A DNA stretch of 9,501 nt from JAYFRE01 sp034926235 (GCA_034926235.1 JAYFRE010000147.1:1-9501), one strand, 5' to 3'. Numbered from the stretch's first letter, positions 1-6,219 are shown. Notes: generated by a model not told the origin, from the letters alone. A program made the numbers and translations.

Positions 1-396
1 GCAGACGACGTCGCCGAGCACGTCGAAGAAAATGAAATCCAGATCGTCGGTATAAGCGCCATTGCCTTCCATCAGATCGATGGCGGTGATGACGCCGCGG
101 CCCGCACAGCCGACACCCGGCTCCGGCCCGCCCGATTCGACGCAGCGGATACCGTTGAAGCCGGTCTTGACGACCTTATCCAGCGTGACTTTTTCAGCCC
201 CGTGGATGCGCAGCGTATCCATCACCGTTTCCTGCGGCTTGCCGCCCAGGATCAGGCGGGTCGAATCCGCCTTGGGATCGCAACCGTGAATGAAGACATG
301 CTTGCCATGGTAATAGGCCAGCGCGGCGGCGGTGTTCTGCGTGGTGGTGGATTTGCCGATTCCGCCTTTTCCATAGATGGCGACTTTGCGGGTCAT
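1..396 (-). CDS. anfH: Alternative (Fe-only) nitrogenase iron protein AnfH, 5' part (truncated by window edge)
   Basis: The first 132 residues of a NifH-family dinitrogenase reductase are visible. This is the ATP-dependent [4Fe-4S] homodimer that passes electrons to the catalytic nitrogenase component in the cytoplasm. Seen: the P-loop GKGGIGKS (residues 9-16), HGCDPKADSTRL (38-48), ESGGPEPGVGCAGRG with cluster ligand Cys97, and DVLGDVVC ending at Cys132, the second cluster ligand, exactly at the window edge. Arg100 next to Cys97 corresponds to the arginine that DraT ADP-ribosylates in related bacteria. The N-terminus MTRKVAIYGKGG and the NTAAALAYYH segment resemble AnfH rather than the MxxRQCAIYGKGG start of Mo-type NifH. 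The ATG at 396 has an AGGAG ribosome site (406-410) 9 nt upstream. The gene follows anfA on the same strand and has its own sigma-54 promoter. anfD, anfG and anfK would be expected beyond base 1. A VnfH-type protein is the main alternative, because the distinguishing C-terminal part is missing. Confidence 0.93.
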   Translation of the reverse strand, partial: MTRKVAIYGKGGIGKSTTTQNTAAALAYYHGKHVFIHGCDPKADSTRLILGGKPQETVMDTLRIHGAEKVTLDKVVKTGFNGIRCVESGGPEPGVGCAGRGVITAIDLMEGNGAYTDDLDFIFFDVLGDVVC

Positions 397-463
397 GTGC
401 TGAAACTCCTCTGAACGAAGCCGTGGCGACGGAAAAATCACGCCGCTCTGCCTCGCCATCATG

Positions 464-478
464 GCAAAGGCCGTGCCA
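464..478 (-). promoter_or_regulatory. Sigma-54 -24/-12 promoter of anfH
   Basis: On the minus strand the sequence reads TGGCAC, five bases (GGCCT), then TTGC. This is a perfect match to the RpoN consensus TGGCAC-N5-TTGC, with the invariant GG and GC at the correct spacing. The predicted transcription start is near 452, leaving a leader of about 55 nt before the anfH ATG. Nitrogenase structural operons are typically RpoN-dependent, and the adjacent anfA encodes a sigma-54 activator. Confidence 0.93.
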
Positions 479-537
479 GGAAGAGTTCTTCGCAAAAGTA
501 ATCGGAACTATTTTTGATCAGAAAGGGCGAAAAATAT

Positions 538-550
538 TAACATATTGATT
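538..550 (-). promoter_or_regulatory. Predicted IHF binding site upstream of anfH
   Basis: On the minus strand AATCAA-TATG-TTA matches the IHF consensus WATCAA-N4-TTR at every defined position. It lies in the most AT-rich part of the gap, about 86-98 bp upstream of the predicted start and between the promoter and the candidate activator sites. That is where IHF usually bends DNA to bring an enhancer-bound activator onto sigma-54 polymerase. The consensus is short, so the position supports the call as much as the match does. Confidence 0.7.
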
Positions 551-615
551 CTATTTTAGATTTTATTCGGCGAATTGTCCCTGTATTGACCGGAACAGTG
601 ACGGTTTTCGAAAGT

Positions 616-631
616 TTTACCTTTCTGTAAA
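616..631. promoter_or_regulatory. Candidate AnfA upstream activator site (TTTAC-N6-GTAAA dyad)
   Basis: This is a perfect inverted repeat of TTTAC and GTAAA around six bases, centred about 170 bp upstream of the predicted anfH start. That is a usual distance for a sigma-54 enhancer. The core TAC-N6-GTA resembles the GTAC-N6-GTAC type dyad described for the related activator VnfA. A further isolated half-site (GTAAA) lies at 685-689. Assignment to AnfA is inferred from position and adjacency. Confidence 0.55.
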
Positions 632-669
632 TCTTTGTGGCAGGGCTCCATCACTGACGGCGAGATCAC

Positions 670-708
670 GAATGAACAGGAACGGTAAATTCCGCGGGGA
701 ATGAACAG
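670..708. repeat. Direct repeat GAATGAACAG x2 in the anfH upstream region
   Basis: The ten-base sequence GAATGAACAG occurs exactly twice, at 670-679 and 699-708, starts 29 bp apart. A related GGAACAG lies at 592-598. Between the copies is a small inverted repeat GGAA-N7-TTCC (679-693) containing a GTAAA half-site. They lie about 220-255 bp upstream of the predicted anfH start, so they could be additional regulator contacts. No known protein can be assigned. Confidence 0.4.
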
Positions 709-834
709 AGCCGGTTCCTTTTCCTTTCTGCCAGAGACGGGGACGCGAAAGGGGGCGTCGGGCAAAAGTCCGGCGCAACGGATGACAAAGATGGATGAGG
801 CGTATTTCGGCAGGACGGAGCCGCGCTATGACCG

Positions 835-2451
835 TCAGGGTTTGTCGATGCCGGCGGTGCGGAAGGTTTTATAGGTGATGCCGTAGCGTTCCATGCGCAC
901 GCCCAGCATACGCCGGGTCAACCCCAATTCCTTGGCAGCATCGCCGATATGGCCGTTGGAGGCCTTTAGCGCCTCGACGATCATCTCATGTTCGACGGCG
1001 CGCAGCTTGGATTCCAGACTGACGCCCAGCGCGGTGCCGCTTTCCGCCGAGGTTTGCAGCGACGGCGGCAGGTCGTAGCCATGGATGACCTCGTCTTCGG
1101 CCAGCAGCACGGACCGTTCGATGACGTTTTCCAGTTCACGGACATTGCCCGGCCAGTGATAGCTCATCAGCATGTTGATCGCCGGGGTGGTGATGCGTTT
1201 GACGCTTTTGCCGTTTTCCTTGGCGAAGGTGGTGACGAAATGGTCGGCCAGGGTGATGACATCGCTGCCGCGTTCGCGCAGGGGCGGAACGGTGATGGGA
1301 AAGACGTTCAGCCGGTAATAGAGATCTTCGCGGAACAGGCCCTGATCGACCATCGCGGACAAATCGCGGTTGGTGGCGGCGATGATGCGCACCTCGACCT
1401 TGATCGGCTTGCCGCTGCCGACACGCTCGAAAGTCTTTTCCTGTAGGACGCGCAGCAGTTTGGCCTGCATCGAAGGTGTCAACTCGCCGACCTCATCCAA
1501 AAAGATGGTGCCGCCGTCGGCGATCTCGAAGCGCCCCTTGCGCATTGTCACAGCGCCGGTGAACGCGCCTTTCTCATGCCCGAACAATTCGCTTTCGGCG
1601 ATGCTTTCCGGCAGGGCGGCGCAGTTGAAGCTGACGAACGGCCCTTCGGCGCTGGCGCTGTTGTAATGAATGGCGTTGGCCACCAATTCCTTGCCAACCC
1701 CGCTTTCCCCCAGGATCAGCACCGTGGTCTTGGCCGGGGCGACCTTGAAGACCAGATCGTAGACCTCCTGCATCGGCTTGGAATTGCCGATGATGTTGGA
1801 GGGGCGGAACCGTTTTTTCAGCATGTTCCGCATGCGCCGGTTTTCGGCTTCCAACCGCACCCGGTCCAGATTTTCCATCAGGTAGAGTTCGGCCGCCGGC
1901 GCGATCATTGCCGCGATCATCGCCAGAATTTCGACATCCTGCTTCAAAAGATGGCGGTTGTGGTACACGCGTTCTGCCCCGATCGTGCCCAGAACCTTGC
2001 AGCTGTGCAGGATCGGGACGCAGAAAAAGGACGCCTTGGGTCGTCCTTTCCGCGCATGTGCGCCGGTGCGGTCAAGAAAATCGGGATCGCCATGTGGATG
2101 TTCGACGATGATGGCCTTGCCGCTTTCCACCACTTTGCCGGTGATGCCTTCTCCCGGCGCATAGATACCGCGCTGGTGTTCTTCGTCGGTCAGACCAAAA
2201 CTGCCATGAATGAAGATGGTGCCCGCCTCGCGGTCGTAAAGCGAGACCATGCCGCACTGCATTTTCATCTGTTGCTGCATGACGTCCAGCAGGATGGGCA
2301 GCGAAGCCGCCAGATCGACGCTGCCGGAGATGAGCTGGCTGATGCGGTACAGAATCGGCAGCACGTTCACCCGACATTCACCGGTGAAACAGTGGCTGAA
2401 CTCGCCGACGAACTCGCCGACGTCGAACTCAAGGGTCGAAAGACGATCCAT
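835..2451 (-). CDS. anfA: AnfA, sigma-54-dependent activator of the alternative nitrogenase
   Basis: A 538-residue enhancer-binding protein. Domain order: a short N-terminal segment with HCFTGEC (Cys21, Cys26), a GAF domain (about 45-190), a coiled linker (about 192-215), a sigma-54 AAA+ domain and a Fis-type helix-turn-helix (about 497-525). The AAA+ domain shows Walker A GESGVGKE (248-255), the sigma-54 contact loop GAFTGA (295-300), Walker B TIFLDE (315-320), sensor AATNRD and WPGNVREL (433-440). The two N-terminal cysteines sit where a potential metal-binding pair was described in Azotobacter AnfA. The interdomain linker has no cysteines, unlike the oxygen-sensitive NifA of alphaproteobacteria. 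The start at 2451 is the only in-frame ATG after an upstream stop; its ribosome site is weak. Expected role: activation of the anfH promoter downstream when molybdenum and fixed nitrogen are scarce. A VnfA-like activator is the alternative. Confidence 0.92.
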   Translation of the reverse strand: MDRLSTLEFDVGEFVGEFSHCFTGECRVNVLPILYRISQLISGSVDLAASLPILLDVMQQQMKMQCGMVSLYDREAGTIFIHGSFGLTDEEHQRGIYAPGEGITGKVVESGKAIIVEHPHGDPDFLDRTGAHARKGRPKASFFCVPILHSCKVLGTIGAERVYHNRHLLKQDVEILAMIAAMIAPAAELYLMENLDRVRLEAENRRMRNMLKKRFRPSNIIGNSKPMQEVYDLVFKVAPAKTTVLILGESGVGKELVANAIHYNSASAEGPFVSFNCAALPESIAESELFGHEKGAFTGAVTMRKGRFEIADGGTIFLDEVGELTPSMQAKLLRVLQEKTFERVGSGKPIKVEVRIIAATNRDLSAMVDQGLFREDLYYRLNVFPITVPPLRERGSDVITLADHFVTTFAKENGKSVKRITTPAINMLMSYHWPGNVRELENVIERSVLLAEDEVIHGYDLPPSLQTSAESGTALGVSLESKLRAVEHEMIVEALKASNGHIGDAAKELGLTRRMLGVRMERYGITYKTFRTAGIDKP

Positions 2452-2500
2452 GCTTCATGCGATCGCAACAGTCACAGGGGCAGCGTCGTTACGAAGGCAT

Positions 2501-2515
2501 GCAAGTTCAAGGCCA
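2501..2515 (-). promoter_or_regulatory. Probable sigma-54 promoter of anfA
   Basis: On the minus strand TGGCCT-N5-TTGCA keeps the essential GG and GC with canonical spacing and misses the consensus at two positions of the -24 element. The predicted start near 2489 would give a leader of about 38 nt. This is weaker than the anfH element. A sigma-70 promoter is not excluded, since anfA genes differ in this respect between species. Confidence 0.5.
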
Positions 2516-2572
2516 AATTTCCCGGCGAGCTTTCCCGCATTCCCGGCCATCCGCACCCAGGCGGCGGCGCTT

Positions 2573-2597
2573 TGTTTTTACCGAACCGGTAAAAACA
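2573..2597. promoter_or_regulatory. Perfect palindrome upstream of anfA, probable regulator binding site
   Basis: Arms TGTTTTTACCG (2573-2583) and CGGTAAAAACA (2587-2597) are exact reverse complements separated by AAC, giving 11-bp arms. The centre is about 96 bp upstream of the predicted anfA start. It contains TTTAC and GTAAA half-sites like the dyad upstream of anfH, but with seven rather than six bases between them. It lacks the TATATA pattern of a ModE/Mop molybdenum box and the GCAC/GTGC ends of an NtrC site. As a transcript hairpin it would have no U-tract supporting termination after wrbA, so an operator is the more likely reading. Confidence 0.6.
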
Positions 2598-2630
2598 GCG
2601 GATTTTTTTACATTCCCGTCGTTTGGGCGC

Positions 2631-2661
2631 CGGATACCGGGTAGGGGGCGCGGACACCGGG
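2631..2661. repeat. Tandem imperfect repeat CGGAyACCGGG upstream of anfA
   Basis: CGGATACCGGG (2631-2641) and CGGACACCGGG (2651-2661) differ at one base and are spaced 20 bp apart, close to two helical turns, so both would face the same side of the DNA. They lie about 142-172 bp upstream of the predicted anfA start and just downstream of the wrbA terminator. A role as an activator site is possible but unproven. Confidence 0.35.
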
Positions 2662-2662
2662 C

Positions 2663-2697
2663 AAAGAGCCGGAACACTTGATCGTTCCAGCTCTTTT
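2663..2697 (-). terminator. Stem-loop terminator after wrbA
   Basis: In the minus-strand transcript AAAGAGCTGGAAC pairs with GTTCCGGCTCTTT around an 8-nt loop. That is a 13-bp stem with one U-G wobble, starting 26 nt past the wrbA stop. The T-run is short and merges with the stem. It should isolate pirin-wrbA transcription from anfA. Confidence 0.65.
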
Positions 2698-2722
2698 CCC
2701 GTTTTCACGTCGGACGGCGGGG

Positions 2723-3322
2723 TTAGCCGTGCAGCTTGATGGCGGTTTCGGCGATGCGGCGGCCCTGATAGCGCGCGCCGTCAAGCTCGATTTGCGTAGG
2801 CTGCCTGGACCCGTCCGCTCCGGCGATGGTGGTCGCGCCATAGGGCGAGCCGCCATTGACCGCGCTGTTGTCGGTCTGACCGGCATAGCCGTAATCAAGA
2901 CCGACGATGGTCAGGCCGAAATGCAGCAGATTGGTGATGATCGAAAACAGGGTGGTTTCCTGGCCGCCATGCTGGGTGCCGGTCGATGTGAACGCGCCGC
3001 CGACCTTGCCGTTCAAAGCGCCCCTGGCCCACAGGCCGCCGGCGCGATCCCAGAAGCTTGCCATCTGCGACGACATGCGGCCGAAGCGGGTGCCGGTGCC
3101 GACGATAATGGCGTCGTAATCGGCCAATTCTTCGACCGTGGCGACGGGGGCCTTTTGGTCGAGCTTGAAATGGGCATTGCGGGCGATGTCTTCGGGCACG
3201 GTTTCGGGCACGCGTTTGACGGTGGCTTGGGCGCCGGCGGTGCGAACGCCTTCGGCCACGGCGTTGGCCATCGTTTCGATGTGGCCGTAGGACGAATAAT
3301 AAAGAACCAGAACCTTTGCCAT
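2723..3322 (-). CDS. wrbA: WrbA, FMN-dependent NAD(P)H:quinone oxidoreductase
   Basis: A 199-residue flavodoxin-fold protein of usual WrbA length. It reduces quinones with two electrons from NAD(P)H, which avoids semiquinone and superoxide formation, in the cytoplasm. FMN-binding segments are clear: YSSYGHIETMA (9-19, phosphate loop), TGTRFGRMSSQM (76-87), STGTQHGGQETTL (113-125) and GGSPYGATTIAG (157-168), the last two being family signatures. The ATG at 3322 has an AAAGGA site 6 nt upstream. It starts 35 nt after the pirin stop with no promoter or terminator between, so the two form an operon ending at the stem-loop near 2663-2697. Divergent transcription from a LysR gene fits induction by electrophiles or quinones, though the inducer is not shown by the sequence. 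Confidence 0.95.
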   Translation of the reverse strand: MAKVLVLYYSSYGHIETMANAVAEGVRTAGAQATVKRVPETVPEDIARNAHFKLDQKAPVATVEELADYDAIIVGTGTRFGRMSSQMASFWDRAGGLWARGALNGKVGGAFTSTGTQHGGQETTLFSIITNLLHFGLTIVGLDYGYAGQTDNSAVNGGSPYGATTIAGADGSRQPTQIELDGARYQGRRIAETAIKLHG

Positions 3323-3357
3323 GATGTGTCCTTTCGCTGCGCGTTTAAGAAAAGAAA

Positions 3358-4056
3358 TCAGATCGTATCGACCAGAACCAATTCGGCGTCGGTTTTCGCG
3401 GTCAGGCGGAAAAAATCCTGACCGTGAATGGCGAGACCGTCGCGGGGGCCGACGGTGACGCCATCGATCTCGACCGTGCCGGACGCCGGCACGAGATAGC
3501 CGTGCCGGTCTGCTCCGATCGCGTAATCCAGACTCTCGCCCGCCTTTACGGACGCGCCCAGAACGCGCGCGTTGGCGCGGATGGGCAGGGCATCGCTATC
3601 CTCGGCTGACCCGCTGGCCAGGGGCACCCAATGCCCGGCGCGGTCGCTTTTGGGGAAGGGTTTCGTACCCCAAGCCGGCTGTCCCCCTGTGCGTGACGGC
3701 GCAATCCAAATCTGAAATAAACGAGTTGTCTTGCTCTCTAAGTTGTATTCCGAATGGCGGATTCCAAGACCGGCGCTCATGACCTGCACGTCGCCGGCCT
3801 CGGTTCGGCCCTGATTGCCCATGCTGTCTTGATGGGTGATCGCGCCGTCTCGGACATAGGTGACGATTTCCATGTTGTCATGCGGATGAGGTGGAAAGCC
3901 GGCTCCGGGCTGGATTTCGTCGTCGTTCCAGACCAGAAGATTGCCCCAATGCTTGCGCTCGGGGTCGTAATAGCCGGCGAAAGAAAAATGATGCCGGGCC
4001 TTCAGCCAGCCATGATCGGCCTGTCCCAGCCGAGTAAAAGGTCTCAGTTCGATCAT
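3358..4056 (-). CDS. Pirin family protein (YhhW-type bicupin, putative quercetinase)
   Basis: A 232-residue bicupin from the chosen start. The N-terminal cupin has HPHDNMEIVTYV and IRHSEYN, placing metal ligands at His57, His59, His101 and Glu103, the same positions as in E. coli YhhW (231 residues). YhhW has quercetin dioxygenase activity in vitro; the physiological substrate of most bacterial pirins is unknown. The C-terminal cupin (about 125-225) is divergent and lacks the ligands, as is usual. I chose the ATG at 4056 (MIELRPF) over the one at 4065. AAGGA lies 8 nt before 4056, whereas the 4065 ATG would overlap that site, and YhhW starts at the same place. It is the first gene of the operon with wrbA and shares its upstream region with the divergent LysR gene. 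Confidence 0.92.
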   Translation of the reverse strand: MIELRPFTRLGQADHGWLKARHHFSFAGYYDPERKHWGNLLVWNDDEIQPGAGFPPHPHDNMEIVTYVRDGAITHQDSMGNQGRTEAGDVQVMSAGLGIRHSEYNLESKTTRLFQIWIAPSRTGGQPAWGTKPFPKSDRAGHWVPLASGSAEDSDALPIRANARVLGASVKAGESLDYAIGADRHGYLVPASGTVEIDGVTVGPRDGLAIHGQDFFRLTAKTDAELVLVDTI

Positions 4057-4064
4057 CTCATCCA

Positions 4065-4069
4065 TCCTT
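4065..4069 (-). promoter_or_regulatory. Ribosome binding site deciding the pirin start
   Basis: AAGGA on the minus strand lies 8 nt upstream of the ATG at 4056. It directly abuts and overlaps the alternative ATG at 4065, which would therefore have no usable site. Confidence 0.6.
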
Positions 4070-4125
4070 GCGGGGGTGCCCGCGTCATGTCTGAGAAAGA
4101 TAGAGACGCCTCATTGATCGATAAA

Positions 4126-4153
4126 TAGAAACTATATAAACTAATTGTTTCTA
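4126..4153. promoter_or_regulatory. Inverted-repeat operator in the lysR / pirin divergent promoter
   Basis: Arms TAGAAAC (4126-4132) and GTTTCTA (4147-4153) are perfect reverse complements separated by 14 AT-rich bases. The site sits in the only promoter region shared by lysR and pirin-wrbA, which fits a LysR-type autoregulatory and activator site. A possible lysR promoter, TTGATC (4114-4119) with 17 bp to TAAACT (4137-4142), would be overlapped by the repeat, which fits autorepression. The right arm ends at the lysR ribosome site AAGGG (4153-4157). Confidence 0.65.
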
Positions 4154-4164
4154 AGGGTGATCTA

Positions 4165-5076
4165 ATGAAGCTGCCCGATGTCGAGGCTCTGGCGATTCTG
4201 GCCAAGGTGGTTGAACAGCGTTCCTTCGCCGGGGCGGCAAAGGAATTGCGCCTGTCCAAGGCGACCGTGTCGAAAGCGATATCGAGATTGGAGGGCCGGG
4301 TCGGATCGCCCTTATTCCATCGCACCACGCGCCGCCTGACCTTGACCGAAACCGGCCGGCTGATGGCGGAACGGGCCGCGATCATCCTGGCCGAAGGCGA
4401 GGCGGCGGAGAGCGAGGCGCTCAGCCAGTCGGTCGAACCGCGCGGACCGATCCGCCTGACCGTGCCGATGTCGTTCGGCTTGCGCCATGTCGCGCCGGTG
4501 CTGCCGGAATTTTTGCGGCGCTATCCGGGAATTTCGATCGATCTCGATCTGAGCGACGCGCACGCCGATATCGTGGCGCAAGGGTTCGACGCGGCCTTGC
4601 GTATCGCCGCCTTGCCCGATTCTTCGCTGATCGCCCGGCGCATCTGTGGCGTTGAAAGTTTTCTGCTGGCATCGCCGTCTTTCTTGGAAGAACGGGGACG
4701 CCCGCATCATCCGATGCATCTGGCCGACTTTCCCTGTCTCGGTTACGCCTATGCGGCGACGCCCGGAGTCTGGCGGTTCCAGGACGGTTCGGGCGAAATT
4801 GCCACGGTGCGGCCAGCGGGGCCGTTGCGTGTCAATAATGGGGAGGCGATGTTGCCGGCCCTGATCGCGGGGCTTGGTTTCGGCATCCTGCCGGATTTTC
4901 TGGTGCGGGACACTCTGAACTCAGGGGCACTGGAAATCGTGCTGCCGCAATGGTCGCTTCCCGCGGCATCGCTGCATTGGGTGACGCCGCCCGGCTCACC
5001 CCGGCCCCGTCGGATCGATCTTTTGGGCGGATTCCTGGCTGAGAGGCTCAAATCCCTGGATGGGACTAGCCTGTGA
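4165..5076 (+). CDS. LysR-family transcriptional regulator
   Basis: A 303-residue regulator of standard LysR length and the only plus-strand gene here. The N-terminal winged helix-turn-helix is clear (about 3-62): an RSFAGAAKELRLSKATVSKAIS-type recognition region, then RLE, LFHRTTRRLTLTETG. The linker helix and the effector domain follow, opening with PRGPIRLTVPMSFG (about 92-105) and containing GDFA-like PBP2 fold segments and the late GLGFGILPDF motif. This subgroup resembles CrgA-type regulators. The ATG at 4165 has AAGGG 7 nt upstream. The gene diverges from pirin-wrbA across 108 bp with a central inverted repeat, so it most likely controls that operon and itself. The inducer cannot be read from the sequence. 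It converges on the membrane ferredoxin gene with 48 nt between stops, where I see no clear terminator hairpin. Confidence 0.93.
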   Translation: MKLPDVEALAILAKVVEQRSFAGAAKELRLSKATVSKAISRLEGRVGSPLFHRTTRRLTLTETGRLMAERAAIILAEGEAAESEALSQSVEPRGPIRLTVPMSFGLRHVAPVLPEFLRRYPGISIDLDLSDAHADIVAQGFDAALRIAALPDSSLIARRICGVESFLLASPSFLEERGRPHHPMHLADFPCLGYAYAATPGVWRFQDGSGEIATVRPAGPLRVNNGEAMLPALIAGLGFGILPDFLVRDTLNSGALEIVLPQWSLPAASLHWVTPPGSPRPRRIDLLGGFLAERLKSLDGTSL

Positions 5077-5124
5077 AGGAAGGTTTTTGCGGCGTCATAT
5101 GCTGAGGATTTCGGCCGTCCCCGG

Positions 5125-6219
5125 TTACATGTCCGGATGCCCCAAATGGGCGGCTTTGGGGATCAGATCGCGATAGATCTGGTCGGGCAGCTCCGTTTCC
5201 CAATGGCCCGTGATCCGCGCGATCGTGACGGCCCCGAAGAGAAAGATCACGATGGCGATGCCGATTGTCCGTGCGCCGAGAGCAAGACGCTGCGCCTCAT
5301 GCCGTCCCGGCGTGGAGAATGTCAGCGTGTTCGCCACGGGGCAGGCCGCGACACAGCTCAGGCAGGCGGTGCATTCCGGCGACGATATCCGTTCCCGCCG
5401 GTCCACCGGCAGGAAGGCCGGGCAGGCCTGCGCGCATCTGCTGCACCCGATACAGCTTTTCGGGTTCCGCCGGATCGCGAACGGGCTGGCCAGGGAAACC
5501 AATCCCATCAGCGCGCCATAGGGGCACAGATAGCGGCACCAGACATTCCTTATGACCAGCGACGCCACGATCAGGCCCAGGATGACGGCCGCGGTTGTCG
5601 GAGTGATGAACCGGAAGAAGTTCAGCATCTTGACGTCGGCCAACAGGCCGTAGGGTGTCGCCATGAAAGCGTCGATGCTTTCGGTTGACATGCCGAGGAT
5701 GATGACGGCGAAAAAGGCCAGGAGCAGATATTTCACCCCTCTTAGCGGCCAATCCAACCAGCGCGGCAGGCGCAACGGTTTGCCTGTCCACACCAGACCC
5801 AGCCGCCAGAGCATTTCGGATAAGGCCCCGATCGGGCAGATCCAGGAACAGAACGCTTTTTTCAGCACCAGGCTGACGATCAGGAAGGCGGCGAGCAGGA
5901 TCGCCGCCGCCGGATGGATCAGGGGGATGTGGCCGGTGACCAGCCAGGATTTCAGGTTCATCAGCCCGGCGATGGGAAGCCATCCCTCCACCCCGGCCGG
6001 ACGGTCCGGGCTTATGCCTTGCCCGCCTTGTTCAAAAAAGCGGACCCAAAGATAGAATTGGACGCCGATCCATAGGCTGAGCGCCGCCATCGCCGCCTGG
6101 ACGAGCAATCGCGCCGCTGGCGTCCAACCCAAGACGAGGGATGCCAGGGACCGGCGACGGCGGCGCATTCCATCCGCCTTTGCTTTTCGGTCACGAATGG
6201 CTGGTGTGGGTTCTGTCAT
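5125..6219 (-). CDS. Membrane-bound polyferredoxin (NapH/CcoG-like 4Fe-4S protein)
   Basis: A 364-residue polytopic protein with about five membrane segments (near 36-57, 103-120, 163-178, 208-225, 317-335). Two CxxxCP loops, CSWICP (Cys124/128) and CRYLCP (Cys228/232), are typical of the NapH/NosR/CcoG group. They are followed by two ferredoxin motifs: C256-x2-C-x2-C-x3-C-P and C283-x2-C-x2-C-x3-C-P, which should carry two cytoplasmic [4Fe-4S] clusters. Likely role: passing electrons between the quinone pool and redox proteins. Its partner is not identified. It is the last gene of the norR-led operon, and its start overlaps the DUF488 gene by 29 nt. An in-frame ATG at 6168 (codon 18), preceded by AAAGG, would remove the overlap and most of a basic N-terminus rich in arginine. 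The clusters could also serve an iron-sulfur repair or NO-reducing function, but that is inference. Confidence 0.88.
   Translation of the reverse strand: MTEPTPAIRDRKAKADGMRRRRRSLASLVLGWTPAARLLVQAAMAALSLWIGVQFYLWVRFFEQGGQGISPDRPAGVEGWLPIAGLMNLKSWLVTGHIPLIHPAAAILLAAFLIVSLVLKKAFCSWICPIGALSEMLWRLGLVWTGKPLRLPRWLDWPLRGVKYLLLAFFAVIILGMSTESIDAFMATPYGLLADVKMLNFFRFITPTTAAVILGLIVASLVIRNVWCRYLCPYGALMGLVSLASPFAIRRNPKSCIGCSRCAQACPAFLPVDRRERISSPECTACLSCVAACPVANTLTFSTPGRHEAQRLALGARTIGIAIVIFLFGAVTIARITGHWETELPDQIYRDLIPKAAHLGHPDM

Larger units (their letters stand above)
397..834. other. anfA-anfH intergenic control region (438 bp, no gene)
   Basis: This is the longest gene-free stretch. Reading towards anfH (decreasing coordinates) it holds direct repeats, a TTTAC/GTAAA dyad, an AT-rich segment (about 495-570) with an IHF consensus, a -24/-12 promoter, and a leader of about 55 nt with a strong ribosome site. 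No convincing intrinsic terminator is visible after anfA, so some read-through from anfA into anfH is possible. A 69-codon reading frame here (556-765, minus) has no ribosome site and overlaps the regulatory elements, so I do not call it a gene. Confidence 0.8.

Noticed and set aside
742..759. Inverted repeat GACGC...GCGTC as an anfA terminator
   Set aside because: Only a 5-bp stem with an 8-nt loop and no T-run following in the direction of transcription.
556..765. 69-codon minus-strand reading frame between anfA and anfH
   Set aside because: No ribosome site before its ATG, no recognisable motif, and it covers the dyad and direct repeats of the anfH control region.
1576..2592. Long plus-strand frame (338 codons) opposite anfA
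   Set aside because: Antisense shadow produced by GC-rich codon bias; the minus strand encodes a full, motif-complete AnfA.
2573..2597. Palindrome upstream of anfA as a ModE-type molybdenum box or NtrC site
   Set aside because: Lacks the TATATA-type arms of Mo boxes and the GCAC/GTGC ends of NtrC sites; kept as an unassigned operator.
2678..3421. Plus-strand frame of 247 codons opposite wrbA
   Set aside because: Shadow of wrbA, whose FMN-binding motifs are intact on the minus strand.
5077..5124. Bidirectional terminator between the convergent lysR and ferredoxin genes
   Set aside because: No stable stem with a T-run could be found in the 48-nt gap.
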